Origin: Neocallimastix lanati (nom. inval.)
Lineage: Eukaryota > Neocallimastigomycota > Neocallimastigomycetes > Neocallimastigales > Neocallimastigaceae
NCBI GenBank assembly: GCA_016946835.1
Contig: JACVTC010000045.1
Location: 466,501-530,500 of the forward strand
Length of the DNA stretch: 64,000 nt
Direction: 5' to 3'
Shown here: positions 24,513-37,405 of the stretch, piece by piece
How positions within the stretch are numbered: position 1 is the first letter of the stretch
How the letters are laid out: each line of letters starts with the position of its first letter
Translations under genes and position numbers: made by a program
The notes under the pieces: model-generated
The model's database searches: none
The model's input: only the letters and a program-made list of their open reading frames with translations
What the model was told of the DNA's origin: nothing

Positions 24513-27500
24513 CCAATTTATTTTTAGAGTAATATATTAAAGGAAAATTTATTTTTATTTATATAGTTTTTAATTTAAATATTAAGTATAAAATTAATAT
24601 TTTTATTTATATTTTCAAAATAAACAATAGCATTGACAATAAAAATAAGGTTATTGTATAAGATTATACGTATTAAATAAATTTTTATATATTTTATATA
24701 TTATAGATTATATATATTTATATTTATTAAATATTATAAATTTTCCTAGTTTTATATTCATTTTTAGTAAAAGTTCAGAATAGAATAAAATATATTAACC
24801 TATAATAAAATATAGCAGTATATTTTATAGTACACATTATATATATGAATATAAATATATAAATATAAAAAAATAAATATTACATTATTCTACATTAAAA
24901 TTTGATAAAGTACGCCTTTGGTTCAAGTTCTCTTGTTGGGAGAAGTTTTATAAAATTGTTATTTAATTATAAAATTTATTTATTTATTTAAAAATAATTA
25001 TAAAATTAATTAATACATGTATTTAATATTTATCTTGAAAATATAAAATAATTATAATATAAATTTGGCATAAAATTGTGCTGCAAAGAATAATTATAAA
25101 GAATTATTCTTGTTTTTATATTTGAAATTCATAATAAACTATTTAATTAATTAATTCTCTTAGAGTAACTATTAAGTATTTAAAGTATTTAATATAAAAG
25201 TATAAAATAAAATATAAAATATTCATAAAATATTAATAAAAATATAAATTTATTATAATTAATAAAATATTAATATAAAATAATAATTATTAAAATAATT
25301 AAAAATATAATAAAATAAAATATTAAATATAAAAATAATAAAAATAATAAAAAGAAATTTATAAATTATTTCAATTTTAACATAACATAAAATTTATGTA
25401 ATAAATTTTATGTTTACATTAATTTTTATGTTCTTTCATAATTTTATGTCTTTACATAATTTTAATTTTCTCACGTTATTTTCGATCACGTTTTATTTAT
25501 GTCACGAATTTGCAAATGATTTATTAATTTATTTTTATGTAATTATTAATAAAATAATTTATTAATAATTAAAGTTTTTATTTACGTTTTATATCAAATT
25601 TATTCAATTAGAATTTTAGAAATTATTTAAATTATAATTTAGCCCTAAATTTAATTTAAATGATATGTTTTGAAAATTAAGATTATAAAAAATTTTTTTT
25701 ATAATTTATTAAAATTATTTAGAAAATATACAAAAAAAACAAAAAAAATTGAAATTGAAATTTAAAATTATTATACTTTATTAATTTTTAATTAAAATAA
25801 AATAAAAAAAAAATTTTAAATTATGAATATATAAAAATATATATAAAATTTCAATTTTACGTAACACAAAATATTTAAATTATAAATGTATAAGATTTCG
25901 ATTTGAAGTAACACAAAACATAATTTATAAAATTTCATTTTAATATATTAGAAATTGATATAAAATGAAATATTCAAACTTTAATTAATATAAAATTAGT
26001 ATTTATTATTCAAACATAAATTAATGTCATAAATCAAATTTAAATCTAATGATTTTACAACAATTTCAATATGTGGCTTGATTTCTTTATATTAATTATA
26101 TTTATAATTAATAATAAAATTTATAGCATAAATCAATGCTTTTAATTATATTCTTATTATTTTATATTTATATTTATATAGTTTTTAAATAATTCCTTAA
26201 ATAATAATTATTAATAGTTTATTCTAATCACAAGAACAATTAATTAAATAGTTAATTATAACTAAATAACATAAAAATAAAGCATTTCTCTGAATTAAGA
26301 GAAGTGTCGCTGTTGTGAAGCTATTGTGTAAAAGTTAAGATTAAAAGTTATATTATGTTTAGTAATGTTAAGCTAGTTTGTAATTAAAAGTATAAGAAAG
26401 TTGTTATAAATATATGTAGTTTTTTTTATATAAAATTAAATAAATAAATAATAAATTAATAAATTTAATAAATAAATCCACAACAAAAGTACATCGAACT
26501 TTTGAGTTGTATATCAAAATATATTATTATTAGGTAATTATAGAAAAAGAATTAATTACCGGAATACCAAATTTAATATAATTTTAATTTACACAAAAAT
26601 ATTAACAATTTTTTTTAAACAAAATTATTATTTAATTTTTATAATAATATTTCTTAAAGACTTTATTTAAAATATTATTATTTTTCTAAAATTAATCTTT
26701 TTCTAAGGAAAAAGTGAATTTGAAAACTATTTACATATTTATATATTTTTCAATTAGTAATATTAATAATATTTAATACATTTTTTTAAATAAACTATCA
26801 GAATAAAATAAAGGTGTTATAATAAAAAATTTTTATTGTATTAATAAAAGTTAAAATAAAAAATTAATTTTATTATTATTAATTATTATAATAGTTTTGA
26901 TTTTTTTAATAAGCTTATTTAATGAAAATAAAGTATTAACTAATTTAAAGTGTGATTTTAATCTAGTGTGATTTTGATTAATTTTTCTTAATTTAATTAT
27001 ATAATTTGAGGCGTTATAAATTTTAGACTTTGTTACACATAATGTAGTGGCGCTTTAATTACAATATGTGGCGTATTGATTTCGTTAAGTATAACAAAAG
27101 CAAAACTACATTACAATTATAAAATTAATAGTATATAATAATTTAAATGGAATGCGTTCCATTTCGGCAATTTACAAAAAAAAAAAACAAATGTTCTTTT
27201 CATTATTATAAAAATAAATTTTTATTTATAATTATGTAATATTAGTAATAATTAAACGATATTATTATGTTCTAATTGAATAAATAATATTTATTTTTTA
27301 TTGTGTTTTTATTTTTAAAAAAATATTCATCTAATTAATAAATATAGTTATAACTTTCTATATAACGAAAAATAAAATATAATAAAAATAAAATATATAT
27401 TTTTGAGCTTTCTATTTTCGCTATTTTGTATTTTAATAATTTTTAATTAAATTATTAAATTACATAATTTAAATATCAATAATAAAAATAATTTTTTATA

Positions 27501-27592
27501 TATTTAATTAATTTACATTGCAACAATATAAATAAGGTTTGTTTTTTGAATATGAATTAATTTATTTCAATCAATAGAGTAATAATGATAAA
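24513..27592. other. AT-rich intergenic region
   Basis: About 3 kb of AT-rich DNA with no recognisable gene. A perfect 8-bp inverted repeat (AAATGGAA, 4-nt loop TGCG, TTCCATTT) lies at 27145-27164, about 430 bp beyond the UGDH stop codon. A stretch near 24905-24950 faintly resembles the start of the repeats at 31857 and 36936. Confidence 0.5.
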
Positions 27593-29979
27593 TTATAATC
27601 TTTTTCCTATAGCTTCAACGGAAAAACCAATTTGTTTTAATTCCTTATGATTTAAAATTAGTCTTCCATCAAAAATAAAAGCAGGTTTTGTCATATGACT
27701 ATATATTCTTTTATAGTCTAAAGTTTTAAATTCATCCCATTCAGTACAAATTACTATAGCATTGGCACCATAAGATGCTTCATAGCATGAATGGCAAACT
27801 ATAATATTTGAAATATATTCTTTTTTTTTTTTTTATTGAAATAAAAAAAATATAAATAAAAATGTTTATAATTAATAATTTTTTATTAAATAATATAATG
27901 TTTAAAATTAAAAAAAAATATTCGTTTTATCCGTACCATTATATTCTTGAAAATCACAATTTTCTGTAATATCATTTTTTATTTGATCTTCAGGAACTTT
28001 AGGATCAAATATTTTAATGATAGCACCTTCTTTTAATAGCGATAAAATAACGGTTATGGCAGGAGATTCTCTAATTTAATATTTTTATAATTTTTTATTT
28101 TTATTTATTGAATATTTTATATTTTAATAAAAGTCATTTAAAATTGTGTGATTTTGATTGATTTACCTTGTATCTTTAGTATTTTTTTTAAATGAAAAAC
28201 CATAAATTGCAATTATTTTACCAGTAATTGTATTAAAAAGTTTATTATAAATAGTTTTGACAAATCTTGTCTTTCTATAATCATTCATGATAATTACTTG
28301 TTTCCAGTAATCTGCAACATCAGGAAGATTAAAATAATTAGAAAGATAAACTAAATTTAAAACATCCTTCTTGAAGCAACTCCCACCGAAACCTATATAA
28401 TGATTTTTTTAAAATATAAATACACTAGTTAATTATTAATGGGTTCATTTATTATCTTATTGAATTACGAGTCACCTACCAACACTAGCATTAAGAAATT
28501 TTGATCCAATTCTTGAATCCAAACCACAGGCCAAAGCTATTTCTTGGATATCAGCACCTGTTTCTTCACATAAAGCACTTAGAGAATTAATACTTGATAT
28601 CCTCTGAGCCAATAAAGCATTGGCACTCTTAATAAATGTTTATAAAAAAAATTAAAAAATAAAATTTTTTAATGTATTTTTATAGAAATAAAATATTTGA
28701 TAATTTGATGCAAATAAATTAAAAAATTTGAAATATTTTATTATTTTTAGCAAAATAAATCTAATAAATAATAACTATATCATAATAAATTTAAAAAAGA
28801 TTTTAAAAATATTACTAATTTTGATAATTCTGCAGACCAGAGACCTATTTTTATAATTTTTTCTTTCGGTACCCAATAGGAATATAATTTACATAAAACA
28901 TCTTGGGCTATCTCACCTTCCTTTGTTTCATTACCACCAATTAATATTCTATCAGGATAGAGAATATCATTAACGGCTGTTCCTTCAGCAAGAAATTCTG
29001 GATTGGATAATATTTCAAAATGAATGGATTTATTTTTATCATCAATATCAGTAAATATTGGTTCACAATCAGACTTTAAATCTTCATTATTTAAAGTTGA
29101 ATTACTACTTGAACGTGATATACTTAAATTACAAATATCTAAAATATTATTTTCTAGATTTTCATTTAATAATTTATTATCTTTCAAATTTAAATAAATT
29201 ATTATAGGTATTTTAGTAAATTTAATATTTGTTTTTTATTAAAAATTTTATTTAAAATTATTTGATATACCATTATTATTTTTGTTTGCATTTAATATTG
29301 TTCTTATGTGATCTGCCGTTTTACAAGGTACAGTTGATTTTTCTATAATAATTTTTGAATTTTTTGAAAATTTTGCAATTTTTCTTGCTGCCATTTCTAT
29401 GAAACTTTATATATAAATAAAAAAAGTTATATTAGAATTTCCATAAGAAATTAATATTTTTTAATTTTACTTTTTTTTTAAAAAAAAAACCTTAGTTCAG
29501 CTGCTTGTCCAGCTCCAATTCCTTTTTTTTTAGTTGGAGTTCCTACTGAAATAAATATAATATCAGCTAAATAAATAGAGTTATCTATATCTTTCGTAAA
29601 GAATAAATTTTTTCCTCTTTTCTTCTTAACAATTTCTTCTAATCCTGGTTCATAGATTGGAAGCTTTAATATTCAATTAAAATAATAATTATGAGTATTA
29701 TATTTTTAACTTCTTTTAAATAATATTATAATTTACATTATCTGAATTCCAAGAATTTATTTTTTCTGAATCAACATCACAAACAGTTACAATAACTTCA
29801 TCTTCTGGACATTTATATGCCATTACAGAGCTTGATGTTCCTCCTACATATCCAGCACCTATATAGCAAACATTTAAAGGTCTATTTAAATACTTTTTAA
29901 AAGAGAAATAATTTTTTTGGTGGTTAATAGTTTTATTATTATCTTCATTTTCATTAAGAGAAAAAATATTATTTATCAT
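27593..29979 (-). CDS. UGDH: UDP-glucose 6-dehydrogenase, eight exons
   Basis: Oxidises UDP-glucose to UDP-glucuronate with two NAD+, feeding glycan and UDP-xylose synthesis in the cytosol. Exons on the minus strand: 29979-29737, 29663-29491, 29404-29271, 29180-28816, 28627-28480, 28392-28167, 28070-27937, 27798-27593. All phases agree and give 542 aa without a stop. Rossmann motif GAGYVGG is at residues 41-47. [34 protein letters not shown] and the catalytic-Cys motif [10 protein letters not shown] (Cys360) appear in family order, followed by the C-terminal UDP-binding domain ([11 protein letters not shown]). It is longer than the usual 460-495 aa because of a 35-residue N-terminal extension and an Asn/Ser-rich insert of about 50 residues in exon 4. 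Looks functional. Confidence 0.93.
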
Positions 29980-30839
29980 ATTTTGTTAAGAAACTAATGT
30001 ATAATTATGATACTAAAAAAAATGTAATTTATAGAAAATTTAATTTATAAATATTAAATATTTAAATTCTTTACAGGTTCTATTTTCAGTAAATAGTCAT
30101 TCTTTATATAAGAAAAATATTATTTTAGATAATTTTACTTTTATTTATTTTATATATTTAACAAAAATATGACTTTCTGTTTATTTAGAAATCATATCAA
30201 ATATTTTAAATTTTTTTATTTTAATTAAAAATTTATTTTTTAGTTTATATTTTTAAATGAATGGTAAGTTGATTTATTAATAATATAATTAAATATTTTC
30301 GGAGTTTTTAATATTAAATAAATATTTATAAGCAATAAAAATTTATTATATTTAGAACATATTACAAAAATATACAATTATTAATATTTTTTATATGTTT
30401 ACATTAAATCTAATTTATATAATAATTTTTAATAATTTAATAAAGCTTAAAAAATTCAAAAAATTTGAACTAAACAATAAATAATAAATATTTATATAAA
30501 AGTAAATTTAATATTTAATTTCAAATAAATATTTATAAATTTTCAAATTATAGGACATTTTAATAATTTGTAAATTACATATTTATTTTATATATAAATA
30601 GAAATAACATACCATTTAAATATAATAAAATTAATAGAGTATAATTTCATTACCAAAATTTTTTATATAAAATATTAATATTAATTTCTTTATTATAATT
30701 TTTATTTTTTCAGTAATTAAAAATGAATTTAAAAAATTAAAAATCTTGTTATAAATTAATTATATATAATTATATTTATTTAATTAAAATTCATAATAAA
30801 TTTCTTTTATTTTATTTATATTAATGCAGTATAAATATT
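29980..30839. other. AT-rich region upstream of UGDH
   Basis: About 860 bp of AT-rich DNA, presumably holding the UGDH promoter near its right-hand-strand start. No gene or repeat recognised. Confidence 0.5.
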
Positions 30840-31030
30840 TTAAAAAACTTAGGAATTGAAAATGCGATAAGAGAATTTATTTTATTGGTTGAATGTGGTG
30901 ACAATATTAAAAAAGATTTTACCAAAATTGACTTCAAAAATTAAATGATTATGTTATTAGGGTAGGTCAATTTGTACTTTGTGGTAGCATTTCTAAATTT
31001 ATAATCAAAGTAAATTTGAATATTATTTAT
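30840..31030 (+). pseudogene. Possible relic of a medium-chain dehydrogenase/reductase
   Basis: One frame reads LGIENAIREF...KKDFTKIDFK; after a frame change and stops it continues YVIRVGQFVLCGSISKF. The GRxVLCGSISxYN-like end is typical of zinc-independent medium-chain reductases (curcumin or prostaglandin reductase type), and the spacing fits. The stretch is short and broken, so this is tentative. Confidence 0.27.
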
Positions 31031-31639
31031 TAATTTAAAATTCGATTTGTAGAAAGAAACTCTTAAAGAGAAAATATAAAGAAACTTTGAAAATTGGAAT
31101 AGACTTTGCTTTTAAAACGTTAACATATAAATAAAATTAAAGACTGATGTAAGAATATATCATTATTATAACCGAAGAACATGTCCTCTCCGAAATTTTT
31201 CAAAAAAAAAATTAAAAATATTTAATACGAATGTTAATAAAAGTTTTAAAAATAGTAAAATATTATGTAAAAAAAAAAAGAATATTATTTAATTTTAATT
31301 TTAAATTGAATTATAAAAGAAATAATAATAATTACTAAAAATTAAATTTATTATTTTTTATTATAAACATTATATATATTATTTCCTTATTATAAATGAA
31401 ATTTATATATTTGATGTTATATTTAATTTTTATTTAAAAAATTATCTATTGTAAATTAAATAAAATAATTAAATATTTAATTTTTATTTAAAAAATTATC
31501 TATTGTAAATTAAATTAAATAATTATAAAGTTTTATTAAATATTTAAATTTTAATAATAATGCTAATAATAAATACTTATTATAATAAAAAAAAATATTA
31601 ATTAATATTAAAGAAAAAAAAAAGAAAATGTAAAAATTA

Positions 31640-31809
31640 TATTAATTTGTGGAATAACGTTTCATATTTAAATATTCCTGCCATAAAATATATGATTAAT
31701 TCTATTAATCATATTATTATAAATACCATACTAACGTTTAATATTAAATTGCAATCTAATTTTATCTTATTATATAATAACAGATTAAAAGCCTCAATTT
31801 TGATTGAGG
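31640..31809 (+). mobile_element. LTR-like remnant with a tRNA-Lys-type primer site
   Basis: The end of a diverged LTR-like sequence (TTATTATATAATAACA) is followed at 31783-31809 by GATTAAAAGCCTCAATTTTG..., whose complement resembles the anticodon arm of a lysine tRNA (...CTTTTAATC). Layout matches the copia elements at 54501 and 63591, but LTR identity is weak. An ORF of 62 codons overlapping it is chance. Confidence 0.35.
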
Positions 31810-31856
31810 GAGAAATAATAGTCAAAAATAAATAAATTAATTTTATTTTTAGTTAT

Positions 31857-32330
31857 TTCCTGCGTGTACTGCCCTTTCTTTCAGCAGTGGAAATATTGAG
31901 TTAGTACACATTTCCTTTTTATAAAGGCAGAATTGTCATTAGTTCTAACATTGGCTCTCTGAAATATATTTCTGAAATAAATGGGTTAGGTTATACTGTC
32001 TACTTATAAAAACATTATAACCTAATCCAGTGTTTTTCGTACAAACTACATTGAAATTGTATAATTGTTAAATTTATTTTAATTAAATATAATATATCTA
32101 CATGGACAAATGGAATAATATACTTAATCTGATTAGTATTTATTCTTATTATATATATATGAATGACATACTTTACCTGTAACCCTAACCATCATATTCT
32201 TTAAAAACCTCTTTGTGGGGAAATCCTGGAAATGATCATACGGTTAGTTCGAACCTGGAACCTTTTATATGCTTGTTCATAGATTAACAACCATTATATA
32301 ACCTAGCTTGACTAAATAAATAAAAGAAAA
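31857..32330 (+). repeat. Dispersed repeat R, copy A
   Basis: Less AT-rich than its surroundings. It begins TGTACTGCCCTTTCTTTCAG and shares ordered blocks with 36936-37405 and, inverted, 46240-46740: GGCAGAATTGT, CCTAA.CC, GTAACCCTAACCATCATATTCTTTAAAA, GGAAATCCTGGAAATGATCA and a TTCGAACC near the end. The last block resembles a Pol III box B, so a tRNA-derived SINE is possible. No coding potential. Confidence 0.55.
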
Positions 32331-33062
32331 TTATATCTATTAATATTAAAAATGAAAATTAAAATATATTTTATTGTAATATTCATACCATTATTAATTC
32401 ATATTTTATTTCTAATATAAATCTCTAAATAGTTTAAAATTAGAATTTAGAATTTATTGTTATTTAATATTAATATTAATAATATTTAAATTTCTTATAA
32501 ATTAAATATATAATTAATATATAAATTCAAATTACATATAATTTAAGAAAGAAATATTAAAATAAGTATTAAATTTTATTTTTAATTTTTTTATTTCTAA
32601 TATTTTTGTAATGTTTTACAAAATAATAATGAATGAAATATATTTTTATACAAAGAAAATAATATAATTAAATAAAATTGAACTAATTAATGTTAGATAC
32701 TATATACAAAAAATAATTTTAAATTAAAATATTTTTATTAAATAATTAAAAATCAAGAAAATATTTATATAAAATATATAATATTCCTTTAATAATATTA
32801 TCTTAAAAATATAAAGTGTGTTAATCCTATTAATTTTAAAAAAAGTAAATGCTTAGTTTGTTTGGATAATAAAATACTTTAATTAAATTTTCTATATAAA
32901 AAATGTTTGAATTATCTATATAAAATTGACATTAGAGTAATTCTTTCATTCATAAATATTGAATATTCTAAAGTATAATCATGCTTAATATATGATATCA
33001 TTTTATTTCAGATTAGCATTTATTTTAATAATATTATTATTTTCGATAATTTTACTTTTATC
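32331..33062. other. AT-rich 3' flank of the glycosyltransferase gene
   Basis: About 730 bp of AT-rich DNA; no gene seen. Confidence 0.5.
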
Positions 33063-35099
33063 TTACATATCTAATGAAAGACATTTTTTACATAATTTTC
33101 TTAATTTTATATTTTTATTTGAACATCTTTTCTTACAACGTAATAATAATTTCGGATTGTTTGACCTATTTTTCTTTAATTTATATAATTCTTCAAATTC
33201 ATCGTGATAAATATGCCATATGCTATTAATATATTCATATTCAGGTTCATTTGAATTCCAAGGCTTTTTTATAATATAATGAATTATTTTTTCGTCAGAT
33301 ACTTTCTTGTTATTACCATAAAATACTCTATTAATAGTATTATAGATATTAGGTCCTAAAGTTACTTCAATATTGTTTTCAATGAAATATTCTTGCATAA
33401 TATCTTGATCTGGATATTCATTATAATGTGCAGACGATTTATTATATTTATATGCTAAATTTAACATTCCGTCAACATGACTTTTATCTAACCTATTTTT
33501 ATTTATAAATATTACACCATTATTGATATATGTATTTTTTGATCCATCAAAAATATTATTCCATATTTCTTTATCTTTAACTAAATGACTTTCATGTGTA
33601 AAGCATATTAAATCTTCGTTTCTGTTAAATAATTCAAAAATATTTGATAAAACTAAGGTATTAGAATCAATATATAAAACTTTATCATAATTTGTTAAAC
33701 CAAAAATTTCAAATTTTATTAAGTGTGGTATATTTTTTTCTTTTATAAAGTTAATATTTACTTTATTATATTTTGTAGTATTAATTTTTAAAAATTTTAT
33801 ATAAGGAAATTTTAATAGTATTTCTTTTTGAGATTCTTCTGACAAAATATTGTAATTATCATCATACATTACTAGAATATCTCCATTAAACCAATTATTA
33901 TGTTTGTAAAATGAATATAACATGGTTTCAAATCCTATAACAAATTCATCATTTAATATTGTACATAAACAATATTTATTATTTTTGAAATTAAATATTT
34001 CATCTAAATCTTTTGTATATCTATCGAAAAAATCTAATTTCTCTTTTGTAATTTTATTACTCCTAAAATATCTTTTCTTAATTGATTCTAAGCTAAAATT
34101 CCATGAACTTAATACACCATGAGCTGCGGATGTCCTTTTATATTTCCTTTTAATATATTCTTCTGTTGATTTACTGTAAAAATGATCTAAATAAACTGGC
34201 AAATTTTTATAAATATTAATATCACTCCAAAAATGCATTACTCTTTCTTTATTTAAATTTACAATATAAAGTTCCTCATTCAGAGCAGTATGAGCATTAA
34301 ATCTTAAATTGAAGTTAAATTTTTTGGATTTTAATATTGTTTTAATGCGGTTAAAGTACCCTATATTTTCTTTATTCTTAAATCTTTCAATTACTGGTTT
34401 ATTTTCATAATATAAATTTTCATTATCTCCATACATTCTCCATTGAACTTTTATTCCGTCATAATCATTAAAATCGTTTAAAAATTCAGAGATATCATTA
34501 TATTTATAATCAATTGAAAGGAATTCATCAATGTCAAAAAAGGCTATCCAATCATAATTTTTAAAATTATTATAATAACAATCATTGTAAGCTTGTCCTT
34601 GTAAAGTCGTTCCATTCATTTGTTCTTTATGATTTTTAGTTGTTTTAACTTTTCCTCTCCAATTAAATATCTTAACAAATCCACTAGTTACGTAATCATT
34701 AATTACTTCTTCAAATCTTTCACCGTTCAAATCATTATTATCATAAAGGAATATTTTATTTATTCCTAAATTTTTATAATATTCTACCCATTCCCTAATA
34801 TATAGATTTTCATTTTTTCCAATAGCACAAATAGCTATTTTAGGAGATATATCTATTTTACTTTTTGTTATTAGATTCATATTTGATTTAGTATTGTTTC
34901 TTTCTGAATGTATATTAGAAAATTTGTTTAGTATATTATCAGTAAAACACTTTTTACAATTATTTACTTTGTTTTTATAATTTAATTTTTCACATTTTAA
35001 ACAGTGTTTAACTAGGGCATTTCTTGTTAATGTATTAATTTTTTCAATTAAAAAACAAAATATGTAAGCTATTAAAAACACTTTATAGTAAATTTTCAT
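33063..35099 (-). CDS. Secretory two-domain glycosyltransferase (GT92-like + GT8-like)
   Basis: The first ATG of the frame, at 35099, gives 678 aa and an N-terminal signal-anchor (MKIYYKVFLIAYIFCFLIEK); upstream codons in the frame are not ATG. Residues about 33-51 form a Cys motif (CLKC...CKKC). Domain 1, about 86-300, is GT2/GT92-like: CAIGKNENLYIREWVEYYKN, LYDNND and FFDIDEFL with DID at 189-191. Domain 2, from about 378 to 630, is GT8-like: CTILNDEFVIGFETMLYSFY, FNGDILVMYDD, KVLYIDSNTLV and YINNGVIFINK. Its DxD position reads DSN, which may weaken metal binding. The tail has a second Cys cluster (CKKRC...CKKC). Probably a Golgi or secretory enzyme; donor and acceptor unknown. Single exon, intact. 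A fragment of a related GT8 gene lies in the LTR element at 56300-56587. Confidence 0.8.
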   Translation of the reverse strand: MKIYYKVFLIAYIFCFLIEKINTLTRNALVKHCLKCEKLNYKNKVNNCKKCFTDNILNKFSNIHSERNNTKSNMNLITKSKIDISPKIAICAIGKNENLYIREWVEYYKNLGINKIFLYDNNDLNGERFEEVINDYVTSGFVKIFNWRGKVKTTKNHKEQMNGTTLQGQAYNDCYYNNFKNYDWIAFFDIDEFLSIDYKYNDISEFLNDFNDYDGIKVQWRMYGDNENLYYENKPVIERFKNKENIGYFNRIKTILKSKKFNFNLRFNAHTALNEELYIVNLNKERVMHFWSDINIYKNLPVYLDHFYSKSTEEYIKRKYKRTSAAHGVLSSWNFSLESIKKRYFRSNKITKEKLDFFDRYTKDLDEIFNFKNNKYCLCTILNDEFVIGFETMLYSFYKHNNWFNGDILVMYDDNYNILSEESQKEILLKFPYIKFLKINTTKYNKVNINFIKEKNIPHLIKFEIFGLTNYDKVLYIDSNTLVLSNIFELFNRNEDLICFTHESHLVKDKEIWNNIFDGSKNTYINNGVIFINKNRLDKSHVDGMLNLAYKYNKSSAHYNEYPDQDIMQEYFIENNIEVTLGPNIYNTINRVFYGNNKKVSDEKIIHYIIKKPWNSNEPEYEYINSIWHIYHDEFEELYKLKKNRSNNPKLLLRCKKRCSNKNIKLRKLCKKCLSLDM

Positions 35100-36589
35100 T
35101 TTATTATTATTTAACGTTAATTCCAATTTAAAAGAATTAATATATAAAATTATTAATGTGAGAAATTAGTTTATAATTTATATTATTTAAAAAAAAAGAT
35201 TTATTGAATTTAGAATTTAAAATTCTTAAAATTTAATTTTAATTTCAAATCTTATAATGATTACATTTAGTATGTAGCTGAATTACTCCACTTCTTTAAT
35301 TGTTACTTTAAATTACGTCTTAAAATTTATTTTTTTATTTCAATCGGAAAATAATATTTTAATTCAATTTTAATTTAATTATTTTTATATATAAAAGTTT
35401 GTTTATTTTCTTAAATTTAATTATGCTTTATTTTATTTTAAATAATTACAAAAAACAGGAATTTCTTTTTATTATAAAATTATTATAATTATTACAACTT
35501 TTTTTATTTAACTTATAATTAATTTTTTAGTTTATAATTTTTAATAATTGATAAGATAATTTACAAATATTAAATATAACAAAATAAAACTAAATTAAAG
35601 ATGTATTATATATAAAATAAATATAAAAAATACTAATATACTTATATACTTTTTATCAAAAAATATATTTAAAAATATTTTATAATTTTTAAGTGTTTAA
35701 TAAGTTACAATTAAAAATTTAAAATTTAAAATTATACTTCCGATAATAACAAATCCAATTTAAATTTAAAATTGAAAAATAAACAAACGAATATGAATTT
35801 TAAATATTTTAAATTTACGAATCTATTAAAATGAATTTAAATATTCTCAAAAATACGAATTTCAGAAAAACAATTTTATTAATGGTTAAATACTCTATTT
35901 TTAACGTAATTGAAATTTTAAAACTTAATATTAAAATATCAATAGTAAATTTTATATTTTTTAATATTCATTGAATTAGAAAATTTCGAATAAAAAATTT
36001 ATAGTTAATATGAAAAATTCAAAGTAAACAAAAATCCGATTTTTAAAATATTCAACAGTTCAATTTTGAAAAAATTTAACATATTTAAATAATTCTAGAT
36101 ATAAATAATACAACTTTAAAATTAAATGAAACTGAAATTTCAAAAATATCATTTTTAATTTCTAAGATTTATATAAATTAAACCAATTGATTCAAACATA
36201 TAACTCTTTCTTAAAAAAAATTTTTTTTCATTTTGAATTTATAACATCAAAACATAAAGATTAATATAAAAAATAAATATTTATTAATTATTATTTTAAT
36301 ATTACCATATTATTTCTTAAATAAAACTATACTTTAACGAGAAAAACATTGAATAATCAAAGATCATTATTTCACTGAAAGAAAAGATGTTCCAATAAAA
36401 ATAATAATAAGAAAATAAAAAGATTTTGTAAAAAAATTTTTATTTTAAATATGTTAAGTAAAAAAATTTCTGAAAATAATAAAATCAATGAAAATAATGA
36501 AATTTTGAAAATAATAAAATTTAATATAATAGTATATATTCTTAGAACAAAAATTCGTCAATAACAATTTTATCTAATTTAAAAGATTT
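35100..36589. other. AT-rich intergenic region
   Basis: About 1.5 kb upstream of the glycosyltransferase start. No gene, RNA gene or shared repeat seen. Confidence 0.5.
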
Positions 36590-36800
36590 GACCACAATAA
36601 AGTTGGAAATTTAATTGTATTCGGAGACTCTCATTCAGCAGTTGGCACTAATTTTACTGATATGATATATAGTAGATAGAATCATTCTGGTAGTAAAAAT
36701 TGGCAATTTTATTTAAAAGATTTTAATAAAATGAAATTTTAAAGTTATACAATAGCTAAAGCTCCTATCTATGAAAAATTATATAATAATTTCTAAATCT
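36590..36800 (+). pseudogene. Relic of a GDSL (CE16-like) esterase
   Basis: From 36602 the frame reads VGNLIVFGDSHSAVGTNFTD and continues to MIYSR, a stop, then NHSGSKNWQFYLKDF. FGDSHSAVG is block I of GDSL esterases, with Ser as the nucleophile. A following SG.NWP.YLK-like stretch is typical of fungal CE16 acetylesterases, part of the plant-wall enzyme set of gut fungi. In-frame stops and the lack of later blocks (GxND, DxxH) mark a decayed 5' fragment. Confidence 0.5.
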
Positions 36801-36935
36801 TAAAAAAGCAGTATGATCATTTGTATCAAAATATGTCAAAGAAAAGAAGATAAAATAAAAACATAATAAAATAAGCAATAATATATTTACACAATAAAGA
36901 AGAAAAATATACAATGATATGCTTTTTTAATTTTC

Positions 36936-37405
36936 CATTATGTACTGCCCTTGGTTTCAGTTTCCTCTAGAGAGAAATGAATCTTGAGGTATTCACACAT
37001 TTCTTTATAATAAAGCCAGAATTGTTCTACTAAACGTGGTGTTCTGATATGCATATTATTGCTAAGAATTATACTAGTTCTACTTCTTCGAGTCTTCTCC
37101 TGTTCGTGATTTCCCTTTGAAGAGTGCCACTATATCCTAACCCATATATTTTTGTACTTTTTCCTTTGTAATTGAGTAATTGTCAAATAGATACAATTAG
37201 GTAGAAAATATCTATACTGATACGTGAAATCATGTGTTTTACTCTTTCAATTAGTTCAAAATCTTTTCTAATAATATGTATATGGGGAAATACTTACATA
37301 TAATCTTAACTACCATATTTCATAAAAACCTATTGTAAGGAAAACCTGGAAAATGATCATTCGAATCCGAAGTCTTATGTATGGTAACCCATTGAATAAT
37401 AACCA
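36936..37405 (+). repeat. Dispersed repeat R, copy B
   Basis: Begins GTACTGCCCTTGGTTTCAG. It aligns with 31857-32330 through GCCAGAATTGT, CCTAACCCATAT, CTTAACTACCATATTTCATAAAA, GGAAAACCTGGAAAATGATCA and TTCGAATCCG, a good box B-like match. No coding potential. It lies just after the GDSL relic. Confidence 0.55.

Noticed and set aside
31647-31835. 62-codon open frame
   Set aside because: It lies across an LTR-like remnant and primer site and has no protein character.
33922-34122. Plus-strand 66-codon frame within the glycosyltransferase
   Set aside because: Shadow of the minus-strand gene; no support of its own.
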